This document shows positions 43,081 through 50,856 of a DNA stretch of 64,000 nucleotides, piece after piece. Location of the stretch: the NCBI GenBank assembly GCA_015709215.1, contig JACCQN010000006.1:1-64000 (forward strand). The letters run 5' to 3'. The translations under genes were made by a program, and so were the position numbers. The notes below the pieces were generated by a model. The model was given only the letters and a program-made list of their open reading frames with translations, did not search any database and was not told the DNA's origin. Within the stretch, counting starts at the first letter, position 1; each line of letters opens with the position of its first letter. The DNA comes from Bacteroidales bacterium (lineage in GTDB: Bacteria; Bacteroidota; Bacteroidia; Bacteroidales; F082).

Positions 43081-44181
43081 ATGTCAAACCAACTTATTTT
43101 TCAAATCGGACTCACACTCATTCCCGGAATAGGGGATGTAAACGGCAAAAAACTAATTGCGTATTGTGGCGGTCCTGAGGCTGTTTTCAACGAAAAAAGA
43201 CGAAGCCTGGAAAAAATTCCAGGAATTGGTCAGCACACCATCAATGCCTTGCTTAATCAAAAAGTGCTTGGGAGAGCAGAAGAAGAGCTGGAGTTTATTC
43301 AAAAACACGCAATTACGCCACTTTTTTATCTCGATAAAAACTACCCACGCCGCCTGAAACATTGTGCTGATAATCCAATGATGATTTATTATCAGGGAAA
43401 TGCCGATTTGAACGCCGATCGCGTGATAGGAATCGTGGGAACACGTAATGCTACCGAATATGGAAAACGTTTGTGCGAACAGCTTACCGAGGAACTTAAA
43501 GGAGAAGGTGTTCTGGTAGTGAGCGGATTGGCATATGGGATTGACACTTATGCACACCGTTCTGCTTTAAAGGCCAACCTGCCAACTGTTGGGGTATTGG
43601 CTCATGGCCTGGATCGGCTGTATCCTGCTGCAAATAAAAGTCTTGCTGCCAGAATGTTGGAAAATGGCGGATTAGTAACAGATTTTGTAAGTAAGACCAA
43701 TCCTGATCGTGAGAATTTCCCCAAACGAAATCGTATTGTTGCGGGTATGATTGATGCACTTATAGTGGTTGAATCGGCTAAGAAAGGTGGTGCTCTGATT
43801 ACAGCCGATATTGCCAATTCCTACAACAGGGATGTTTTTGCTTTTCCGGGAAGGGTAGGAGATACATACAGCGAAGGGTGTAATTTTTTGATACGAACCA
43901 ATCGGGCTGCAATGGTGGAGCACGCTGTTAATCTGCGCTATATGATGGGTTGGGAAAAGCCTCAAAAAGGCAAGGCGGTTCAAACCAAGCTTTTCAGAGC
44001 TTTCAATCCCGATGAGCAAACTGTAATGGATGCATTCGAAAATGAATCTTATCAGGAATTGGATCAGCTGCTGATAAAGACAGGTTTCACAGCTTCAAAA
44101 ATGGCTTCTGTATTGCTTAATCTGGAATTTGACGGGATTTTAACAGCTTTGCCGGGTAAGCGTTATCAAAAGGCAATTTAG
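43081..44181 (+). CDS. dprA: DNA-processing protein DprA
   Basis: DprA loads RecA on incoming single-stranded DNA during natural transformation. The 366-residue product starts at MSNQLIFQIGL. An N-terminal SAM/helix-hairpin-helix region (LTLIPGIGDVNGKKLI, KIPGIGQHTINALL) is followed by the Rossmann-fold core: GIVGTRNATEYGKRL (about 120), SGLAYGIDTYAHRSAL (about 155), LAHGLDRLYPAAN and RNRIVAGMIDALIVVES with KKGGALITADIA. A C-terminal winged-helix-like domain spans about 310-366. The upstream in-frame start at 42,961 lies within the divergent glycosyltransferase gene and is not used. Presence does not prove competence; DprA is widespread. Confidence 0.95.
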   Translation: MSNQLIFQIGLTLIPGIGDVNGKKLIAYCGGPEAVFNEKRRSLEKIPGIGQHTINALLNQKVLGRAEEELEFIQKHAITPLFYLDKNYPRRLKHCADNPMMIYYQGNADLNADRVIGIVGTRNATEYGKRLCEQLTEELKGEGVLVVSGLAYGIDTYAHRSALKANLPTVGVLAHGLDRLYPAANKSLAARMLENGGLVTDFVSKTNPDRENFPKRNRIVAGMIDALIVVESAKKGGALITADIANSYNRDVFAFPGRVGDTYSEGCNFLIRTNRAAMVEHAVNLRYMMGWEKPQKGKAVQTKLFRAFNPDEQTVMDAFENESYQELDQLLIKTGFTASKMASVLLNLEFDGILTALPGKRYQKAI

Positions 44182-44183
44182 TA

Positions 44184-44864
44184 TTAGCTAGACCTGTTCA
44201 TACCATCAGAATTGATGTTTATAGCTTTTATCAATAATAAAAGTGCTATAAAAATTACACCAATGCCATAGAAAAGCATGATTGTTTTTTCGGAAGTGAC
44301 GTAACCAAAGTAGTAAAAACCCATAAAAAAGCTGGAAGCACCGAGCCCTGTGAGTGTGTCTATTAGCCTGTTTTTTCTGAATTTACCCATGCCAACGAAA
44401 AATCCTAATATCACACCAAAAAGCAAAGAGGCAAGTGGTAAAGTATAAAGCAAGAGTTGTGAGGGCTGGCTGGCAAACAATCCCAGATCAAAAAGTGGAA
44501 TGGCAATTGTGCTAAAGCCTAAGGCGATGAGCATACCATAGATGATGCCGTCGAGGGGAGAATTGAAACCTTTTAAAGGAAGAAACAGGTAGCGTAATAC
44601 AATAAAAATACCCAGCTGAGAACCAAATCCTACAATAGCGAAACTATAAAAACCAATTCGCTTCAGGTTTTTAAGTTGGTCATACCCCAAGGCTTCCACG
44701 ATGAGATCGAAAAAAAATAAGGTGGCAATAGCTAACAAGCCAAACCCATATGCTTTTAAGATTTGTTTGTTCGATTCAATTTTGAACTTCCGGTTGAGAT
44801 AAAGAATCAATATTACCGCCAGAATTGGTGCTTGAAAATAAGTGATTATTTTAAAGAAATCCAT
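44184..44864 (-). CDS. PrsW-like membrane protein lacking the catalytic residues
   Basis: The product has 226 residues and seven or eight hydrophobic helices. The middle segment LDGIIYGMLIALGFSTI and the preceding LGIFIVLRYLFLP resemble the core of PrsW/RseP-unrelated intramembrane glutamic peptidases of the CPBP/PrsW superfamily. However, the EExxK helix reads SQLGI and the FxxxE(N) helix reads FSTIA, so the glutamates needed for catalysis are absent. It may be a non-enzymatic relative, perhaps a scaffold or binding protein. The gene is convergent with dprA, with 2 bp between the stops. I saw no clear promoter. Confidence 0.55.
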   Translation of the reverse strand: MDFFKIITYFQAPILAVILILYLNRKFKIESNKQILKAYGFGLLAIATLFFFDLIVEALGYDQLKNLKRIGFYSFAIVGFGSQLGIFIVLRYLFLPLKGFNSPLDGIIYGMLIALGFSTIAIPLFDLGLFASQPSQLLLYTLPLASLLFGVILGFFVGMGKFRKNRLIDTLTGLGASSFFMGFYYFGYVTSEKTIMLFYGIGVIFIALLLLIKAININSDGMNRSS

Positions 44865-44992
44865 AAATAAGGTTGTTTTTGATGTGAATATTGGAAGACC
44901 AAAGATACAATTTCTTATAAAAGACCAAAGATTTTTCTTAATTTACTATTGCAGCGTTTTTTTATATAAAATGTTTTCCGGTAGAATAATAC

Positions 44993-45000
44993 TATTTTTG
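44993..45000 (+). promoter_or_regulatory. Probable promoter -7 box for rsgA
   Basis: TATTTTTG matches TAnnTTTG, 61 bp before the ATG at 45,062. It makes the earlier in-frame start at 45,014 possible but very close to the transcription start. Confidence 0.5.
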
Positions 45001-45061
45001 TCCGATAAGCAGTTTGTTATCTGTTTATAATTTGCAACCTGACAACACATTTGTATCATCC

Positions 45062-45997
45062 ATGATCATTCCATTGGAAAAAGGTATAATCATCAGATCA
45101 ACCGGAAGCTGGTACACCGTTTATACGGATTCAGGACAGCTGCGATTAAGTCGCCTGCGCGGGAAATACCGGTTGAAAGGCATCCGGACAACTAATCCGC
45201 TGGCAGTTGGCGATCTGGTAGCAATCAGGATGGAAGAGGGAAAAGAAACCGCTATAATTGAACATATCGAAGATCGTAAAAATTTTATCATCCGAAAGGC
45301 TACCAACTTGTCAAAAGCGGCTCATATTATTGCCGCCAATCTGGATCAGGCATTGCTTGTTGTAACACTGCAAAACCCGAGAACTTCAACAGGTTTTATC
45401 GATCGCTTTCTGGTAACGGCAGAGGCTTATCATCTGCCGGTTTCAATTGTTTTTAATAAATTTGATCTGTTGGATGAGATGCAAATTGCCGAACAGAACA
45501 AATTGATTGCAGCCTACGAAAACATTGGCTATCCATGCCTGCAAGTTTCGGCCTTGAGTGGCTATGGCCTGGATGAACTTAAGCAACAGATGGAAGATAA
45601 AGTAAATCTTTTTTCAGGCCATTCAGGTGTTGGAAAATCGGCGCTAATTAACGCGCTCGATCCAAACCTAAATCTTAGAATTGGTGATCTTTCGGACTAC
45701 CATTCAAAGGGAAAACATACAACCACTTTCGCCCAAATGCATCAGCTAAGTTTTGGCGGGTGGATTGTAGATACCCCCGGAATCAAAGAATTTGGGCTGT
45801 ACGAACTTGAAAAAGAAACCCTCGCACAGCGGTTTCCTGAAATGCGCAAACGTATGGCACAATGTCGTTTTACAAATTGTACGCACAGGCACGAGCCGGG
45901 ATGTGCAGTGAAAGAGGCACTCGAAAACGGCCAAATTGCTGCTTTCAGATACACCAATTACCTGAATATGTTAACAGATGACGATACAAAACAATAA
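45062..45997 (+). CDS. rsgA: Ribosome small-subunit-dependent GTPase A
   Basis: RsgA checks late 30S assembly and releases RbfA. The 311-residue product has an N-terminal OB domain and a circularly permuted GTPase, with motif order G4 (VFNKFDLL, about 140), G5 (VSALSGYG), G1 (GHSGVGKSALINAL, about 190) and G3 (VDTPGIKEFG, about 235). A C-terminal zinc site follows: CRFTNCTHRHEPGC. The start MIIPLEKG at 45,062 fits family length; the alternative at 45,014 adds 16 unrelated residues. A CBS-domain gene follows after 6 bp. Confidence 0.95.
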   Translation: MIIPLEKGIIIRSTGSWYTVYTDSGQLRLSRLRGKYRLKGIRTTNPLAVGDLVAIRMEEGKETAIIEHIEDRKNFIIRKATNLSKAAHIIAANLDQALLVVTLQNPRTSTGFIDRFLVTAEAYHLPVSIVFNKFDLLDEMQIAEQNKLIAAYENIGYPCLQVSALSGYGLDELKQQMEDKVNLFSGHSGVGKSALINALDPNLNLRIGDLSDYHSKGKHTTTFAQMHQLSFGGWIVDTPGIKEFGLYELEKETLAQRFPEMRKRMAQCRFTNCTHRHEPGCAVKEALENGQIAAFRYTNYLNMLTDDDTKQ

Positions 45998-46003
45998 AAT
46001 ACA

Positions 46004-46666
46004 ATGATTGCCAAACATTTGATTACTGATGGCGTTATGCCTTTGCGAACAAGCGATACAGCCCGCACTGCACTTAGCTGGATGGAAGACCTGAGGGTGA
46101 TGCATGTTCCTATTGTGAATGAATCTCGTTTCTTGGGGCTTCTTTCCGAGTTTGATGTGTATGATTATAATCAGCTGGACGAGCCAATAGGAAGTCATCA
46201 ATTGTCATTGACTAATCCTTATGTGTATGAATATCAGCACATTTTTGATGTGCTTAAGGTGATGAACGATTATAAACTTAGTTTGATACCTGTGTTGGAT
46301 AAGCATCAGAATTACCTTGGTTGCATCACTTTGCAATCGTTGCTGGAGCATTTTGCCCAGTCCTATGCTTTAGCTGAACCTGGCGGTGTAATTGTGCTGG
46401 AGATGCCTGCTGTTAGTTATATGTTGTCCGAAATTGCGCGACTGGTAGAAGAGAATGACACAAAAATCCTGAGCGTTTTCACACGATCGGACGATGATTC
46501 CTCATTGCTGCAGGTTTCACTGAAATTGAACAAAATAAATATTGAACCTATCCTGCAAACATTTACTCGTTTTCAATATCAAATTGTGGCTTTTTACAGC
46601 GAGAATTCCGATCAGGATGATTTGCGCGATCGCTATGAGTCGCTGATGAAGTATCTGAATATATGA
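46004..46666 (+). CDS. CBS-domain protein with C-terminal ACT-like domain
   Basis: The product has 220 residues. Two CBS motifs form a Bateman pair (residues about 5-60 with DLRVMHVPIVNESRFLGLLS, key part MHVPIVNESRFLGLL, and about 75-125 with LSLIPVLDKHQNYLGCIT). The C-terminal part, about 135-215, is ACT-like. Such proteins bind adenosyl nucleotides and regulate a partner. The partner is not evident. The stop overlaps the start of the outer-membrane protein gene by 4 bp (ATGA), and rsgA is 6 bp upstream. Confidence 0.8.
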   Translation: MIAKHLITDGVMPLRTSDTARTALSWMEDLRVMHVPIVNESRFLGLLSEFDVYDYNQLDEPIGSHQLSLTNPYVYEYQHIFDVLKVMNDYKLSLIPVLDKHQNYLGCITLQSLLEHFAQSYALAEPGGVIVLEMPAVSYMLSEIARLVEENDTKILSVFTRSDDDSSLLQVSLKLNKINIEPILQTFTRFQYQIVAFYSENSDQDDLRDRYESLMKYLNI

Positions 46667-48096
46667 GATGTTTTGCCTTACTGTTTTTTGTGTTTGTTTT
46701 GAGTATAAGTGTCGATGCACAGGTGAGCATAATTGGAAATACTTATAGTTGTGATGAAACAGATGCAAAAATTGTAAGTGTTGGTTCTATTGCTATCGAG
46801 GGAAATGACGTTACACGCGATAAAATTGTTTTTCGGGAGTTGGAGTTTCATTCAGGGCAACAACTTGACTTTACTAACTTATGCCGGCTCGCAGATTTGT
46901 CCCGCGAAAATCTCTTAAATCGATCTCTTTTTAATTTTGTTTACCTTGATCTCATACCCGATGAGCTGAAAGCTAACGTTATCAATGTAAAAATCAGACT
47001 GATAGAACGCTGGTATGTGTGGCCGTTGCCAATTTTTGAGCTGGCTGACCGCAACTTTAATGCCTGGTGGCAAACCAAAGATTTTAACCGGGTAAATTAT
47101 GGTGTTTTTATTACGCACAACAATTTCAGAGGCAGAATGGAGCAGCTGAAACTTTTATTACGGGCCGGATACAATCAAAATTATTCGTTGCTGTATGAAA
47201 TCCCCTACCTCACTTCGAAGCAAAATATCGGAATTGGATTTGAGGCAGGCTATTCCCGAAGTCGTGAAATACCTTTTGAAACCGTTGGTAATGAGCAGTT
47301 ATTTTACAAAAATGAAAGAGACTACGCGCAGGAGAAGCTCTTTTTTAAAACCCTTTTCAGCTACCGCATTGGTTACCGAAATTCGCATTTTTTGTATTTA
47401 GGTTACGAGCAATACACTTTTGCAGATACCCTTATTACATTAAATCCGGATTTTATGGCTATGTCGGGTACAAAATCTGCCTTTGTATCACTTCAATACA
47501 TTTTTAAACACGATTTCAGAGACAGTAAATCTTATCCGCTAAAAGGGCATTATTTTGAGTTTGAATTTTCAAAGTCCGGTTTTGCAATAACCAATACATC
47601 CCCTGATTTCCAGTATGTAAAAACTACTTTTGATTGGTACACTCCGATAAAAGGCCGTTGGTTTTGGGCTTCTAATCTCACCTCAAAGTTCTCAGCTGGG
47701 AACACTCAGCCTTATTATTTGCGCCGGGCTCTTGGGTTTCAGAATGATTTTGTACGTTCATATGAGTTATATGTGATTGACGGCGATAATTTTGGAATTT
47801 TTAAGAACAACCTTAAATTTAATGTTATTAAGCCCAAGGTTCGCAATCTGCCACTTATTCCAACCGAAAAATTCAGTAAAATTCATTATGCCCTGTATTT
47901 GAATGTCTTTCTTGATATGGGATATGCCGGCGCTTTGATTCCAGAGCCTTTAAATCCTATGAATAATGAATTGTTGATTGGAACCGGGCTTGGATTAGAT
48001 TTGGTAACTTATTATGATATGGTTTTCAGGTTTGAATATTCACGAAATCGATTGAACGAATTTGGTTTTTTTATTCATTTTATGGCTCCGATATAA
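46663..48096 (+). CDS. Outer-membrane POTRA/beta-barrel protein (Omp85/TamA-like)
   Basis: The product has 477 residues. A signal peptide (1-19, ending VDAQ) is followed by one POTRA-like domain (about 38-115: VGSIAIEGNDVTRDKIVFREL, key part IAIEGNDVTRDKIVFREL, then LFNFVYLDLIPDE). A predicted beta-barrel runs from about 130 to the C-terminus (alternating aromatic strands, final FGFFIHFMAPI). This is the layout of short Omp85-superfamily proteins with fewer POTRA domains than BamA. A role in outer-membrane protein or lipid insertion is plausible but unproven. It precedes nadK and the porG-uppS-bamA cluster on the same strand. Confidence 0.78.
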   Translation: MRCFALLFFVFVLSISVDAQVSIIGNTYSCDETDAKIVSVGSIAIEGNDVTRDKIVFRELEFHSGQQLDFTNLCRLADLSRENLLNRSLFNFVYLDLIPDELKANVINVKIRLIERWYVWPLPIFELADRNFNAWWQTKDFNRVNYGVFITHNNFRGRMEQLKLLLRAGYNQNYSLLYEIPYLTSKQNIGIGFEAGYSRSREIPFETVGNEQLFYKNERDYAQEKLFFKTLFSYRIGYRNSHFLYLGYEQYTFADTLITLNPDFMAMSGTKSAFVSLQYIFKHDFRDSKSYPLKGHYFEFEFSKSGFAITNTSPDFQYVKTTFDWYTPIKGRWFWASNLTSKFSAGNTQPYYLRRALGFQNDFVRSYELYVIDGDNFGIFKNNLKFNVIKPKVRNLPLIPTEKFSKIHYALYLNVFLDMGYAGALIPEPLNPMNNELLIGTGLGLDLVTYYDMVFRFEYSRNRLNEFGFFIHFMAPI

Positions 48097-48224
48097 TCCT
48101 GAAAATGTATATGAGACGGATAAACCTGGTTATTATGGCTTTATAAATATTTGTACTAACACAAAAAGGGAATAGTTAAGAGTGTAAAAAATGTTAAATC
48201 AGGATTTAGAGGCATTAAAATTCG

Positions 48225-48232
48225 TAACCTTG
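48225..48232 (+). promoter_or_regulatory. Possible -7 box for nadK
   Basis: TAACCTTG followed by C differs from TAnnTTTG at one position and lies 27 bp before the nadK ATG. Confidence 0.35.
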
Positions 48233-48258
48233 CGGCATGCGGACTAATTTCTTAAATA

Positions 48259-49137
48259 ATGACAATTGCACTATTTGGAAAGCGTTTTAGTGGTGATCGT
48301 ACACCTTTTCTGAAGCAGCTTGTAGAGAGTTTGCTTCAGCATGATGTTGATTTAATGGTTTATAAGCCATTTTTTGAATTGGCCAAACCTAATATTTTCT
48401 CCACAAACAATTTGAAGATTTTCGAAACTCATCAGGAGTTGGTCGCCGGAGCTGATATGGTTTTTTCAATCGGAGGCGATGGCACCTTACTTGATACGCT
48501 GCCTTTGATTAGAGATTCGGGGATTCCGGTTTTAGGTATCAATATGGGCAGGCTTGGTTTTTTGTCCAGTATATCAAAAAATGAAATTGAAACTGCAGTT
48601 AATCAGGTTATTAAAGGAAATTATAAGCTCGAAAAGCGCAGCCTCTTAGCCCTCGAAAAGCCTCGTCTTTTGTTTCCGGTGGTTAATTATGCTTTAAATG
48701 AACTCACGGTTTTTAGAAAAGAAACCACCTCATTAATTGTAGTGCACGTTTATGTTGATGATTTGTTTGTGAATGCCTATTGGGCTGATGGATTGATCGT
48801 TGCTACTCCAACGGGATCCACGGCTTATTCATTGAGTGCAGGAGGACCAATTTTAGCACCACAATCTTCAAGTTTTGTAATCACGCCTATTGCAACGCAC
48901 AATTTAAGCGTGCGACCTATCGTTATACCCGACGATAGCTTGATTAAATTGAGGGTAGTTGGTCGCCACACTTCTTACACTTTGAGCATGGACTCGCGAA
49001 TGGCTGATATGACTGATTCGGTGGATATTGTGATCAGAAAAGCTCCTTTTGCACTGAATATGGTTATGATGGAAGGCAAAGATTTTTTTGGTACGATCAG
49101 AGATAAGCTTTTGTGGGGGCTGGATATCAGAAATTAA
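48259..49137 (+). CDS. nadK: NAD kinase
   Basis: NadK phosphorylates NAD to NADP in the cytoplasm. The 292-residue product has the family signatures: FSIGGDGTLLDTLPLIR (about 73-89; GGDG is the catalytic motif), INMGRLGFLS (about 96), LNELTVFRKET (about 149) and ADGLIVATPTGSTAYSLSAGGPI (key part ATPTGSTAYSLSAGGPI, about 184-200). The gap to the previous gene is 162 bp with a near-consensus promoter box. porG follows after 114 bp with its own promoter, so nadK may be a single-gene unit. Confidence 0.96.
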   Translation: MTIALFGKRFSGDRTPFLKQLVESLLQHDVDLMVYKPFFELAKPNIFSTNNLKIFETHQELVAGADMVFSIGGDGTLLDTLPLIRDSGIPVLGINMGRLGFLSSISKNEIETAVNQVIKGNYKLEKRSLLALEKPRLLFPVVNYALNELTVFRKETTSLIVVHVYVDDLFVNAYWADGLIVATPTGSTAYSLSAGGPILAPQSSSFVITPIATHNLSVRPIVIPDDSLIKLRVVGRHTSYTLSMDSRMADMTDSVDIVIRKAPFALNMVMMEGKDFFGTIRDKLLWGLDIRN

Positions 49138-49163
49138 TGAAGCGGAGAGTTGAAAAAAAATGA

Positions 49164-49171
49164 TAATTTTG
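49164..49171 (+). promoter_or_regulatory. Probable promoter -7 box for porG-uppS-bamA
   Basis: TAATTTTG followed by CA matches TAnnTTTG, about 80 bp before the porG ATG. Confidence 0.6.
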
Positions 49172-49251
49172 CAAACCGCTAAAATTGACAATAAATTGTG
49201 AATCAGCAATTTTTGTTTTAAAGCTCAACTTATGTAGCGGAAATAGACATT

Positions 49252-50073
49252 ATGAAGAAAAATCATAAAAGTTTTTTGGGGTTAAAATTGATCGGATTAT
49301 TATTATTTTTCCCGTTCATACAGCAGGCACAGGATCTGGAAGTGGGTTTGTTTGGTGGCCTAAACTATTACGTTGGGGATATAAATCCTGCCAGGCAATT
49401 TAGCCAGCCCGAGCCGGCTTATGGATTGATAGCCAGGTATAACCCAAACACACGCTGGGCTTTCAGAGCAAGTTTTACAATGGGAAAACTTATTGGTGAT
49501 GATGCAGTAGTTAAGTTTAATGAAAGCAGAGCGTTGGCATTCGAAACACAGGTAAATGACTTTAGTTTGATAGCTGAATTTAACTTTTTCGATTATTTCA
49601 CCGGAAGCAAAAGAGATTACGTAACACCTTACATTTTTGGTGGTTTTTCGGTTTTCTCATTCAATCCTAAGCATCCTGATGGCACTGATTTGCAATCTAT
49701 TGGCACTGAAGGACAGCAAGATATAGACGTAAACGGCGAACGACTGGGACCTGCGCCTTACAATAAAATGTCTTTTTCTATTCCATTTGGTGTGGGTGTT
49801 AAATACAGTCTTGGCAAACGTATAGGCCTTGCACTGGAATGGCGCATGCATAAAACTTTTACGGATTATATTGACGATATCAGTACAGTTTATGCTGAGC
49901 TTCCACCATCAAAGATACCTTATGGTGATCCAACGCGAAGTTTTGACAAAGGCATGAAGCGCGGTGATGCAAGCACAAATGATTGGTTTAGCTATGCCGG
50001 GATTACGCTAACTTATAAATTTGACCTGATCGGAAAACAACGTTGCGATAACTTTAATCAAACTAACCACTGA
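49252..50073 (+). CDS. porG: T9SS component PorG-like outer-membrane protein (DUF6089)
   Basis: The product has 273 residues with a signal peptide (1-26, ending QQAQ) and an eight-strand-type beta-barrel pattern: DLEVGLFGGLNYYVGDINP at the mature N-terminus, FSLIAEFNFFDYF (about 103), YIFGGFSVFSFNP and IGLALEWRMHKTFTDY, the last strand near YAGITLTYKFDL. PorG is an outer-membrane part of the type IX secretion apparatus associated with the PorK/N ring. The identification rests on this pattern and on position directly before uppS, bamA and two ompH genes, the order known from Porphyromonas gingivalis. The T9SS cargo genes in this window would depend on it. Confidence 0.82.
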   Translation: MKKNHKSFLGLKLIGLLLFFPFIQQAQDLEVGLFGGLNYYVGDINPARQFSQPEPAYGLIARYNPNTRWAFRASFTMGKLIGDDAVVKFNESRALAFETQVNDFSLIAEFNFFDYFTGSKRDYVTPYIFGGFSVFSFNPKHPDGTDLQSIGTEGQQDIDVNGERLGPAPYNKMSFSIPFGVGVKYSLGKRIGLALEWRMHKTFTDYIDDISTVYAELPPSKIPYGDPTRSFDKGMKRGDASTNDWFSYAGITLTYKFDLIGKQRCDNFNQTNH

Positions 50074-50082
50074 ACCTACTGT

Positions 50083-50850
50083 ATGTCAGAGCAAACACAT
50101 ACGAGTTTAAAAGAAAAGATTGACCTCGAAAGGTTGCCAAAGCATGTTGCTATTATTATGGATGGCAATGGCAGATGGGCTAAAAGCAAGGGAAAACCAA
50201 GGATTTTTGGCCATCAGAATGGGGTTACAGCTGTTCGTGAAGCTGCTGAATCAGCTGCCGAACTTGGTGTTTCATACCTCACACTTTTTGCCTTTTCAAC
50301 CGAAAACTGGACACGCCCCCGACTCGAAGTAAATGCCTTGATGCGTCTGCTTTTGCAAACTATAAAGGAGGAGGTAGTTACTTTGAATAAGAACAATATT
50401 CGGTTGAATGCTATCGGGGATTTAGACAGTTTACCTAAACTCAACAGAGAACATTTGCTCAAAGCGATGGAACAAACGCAGCATAATGATCGTATGACAT
50501 TGACTCTTGCACTAAGCTATTCGAGCAGATGGGAAATTATCCAGGCTGCCCGTAAATTGGCTTCAGAGGTTGAGCGTGGCGAATTCTCATCGGAAGATGT
50601 TGATCAACAATGTATTGAACGCTTGCTTACTACATACGGGATGCCTGATCCGGAATTACTCATACGTACAAGCGGAGAAACACGACTGAGCAACTTTATG
50701 CTATGGCAGATTGCATACGCCGAACTATATTTTAGCAAAAAATTCTGGCCCGACTTTAGGAAAGAAGATCTTTATGCTGCCATTATCGACTATCAATGCC
50801 GCGAACGCAGATTCGGGAAAACCAGTGAACAAATTACAAAGCAGAAATAA
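50083..50850 (+). CDS. uppS: Di-trans,poly-cis-undecaprenyl-diphosphate synthase
   Basis: UppS makes undecaprenyl diphosphate, the lipid carrier for peptidoglycan and surface glycans. The 255-residue product has the cis-prenyltransferase motifs: IIMDGNGRWAKSKGKPRIFG (about 24-43; the Asp is catalytic), LTLFAFSTENWTRP (about 66), and LLIRTSGETRLSNFMLWQ (about 198) followed by ELYFSKKFWPDF. It lies 9 bp after porG and 6 bp before bamA in one probable operon. Confidence 0.96.
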   Translation: MSEQTHTSLKEKIDLERLPKHVAIIMDGNGRWAKSKGKPRIFGHQNGVTAVREAAESAAELGVSYLTLFAFSTENWTRPRLEVNALMRLLLQTIKEEVVTLNKNNIRLNAIGDLDSLPKLNREHLLKAMEQTQHNDRMTLTLALSYSSRWEIIQAARKLASEVERGEFSSEDVDQQCIERLLTTYGMPDPELLIRTSGETRLSNFMLWQIAYAELYFSKKFWPDFRKEDLYAAIIDYQCRERRFGKTSEQITKQK

Positions 50851-50856
50851 TAAGGA

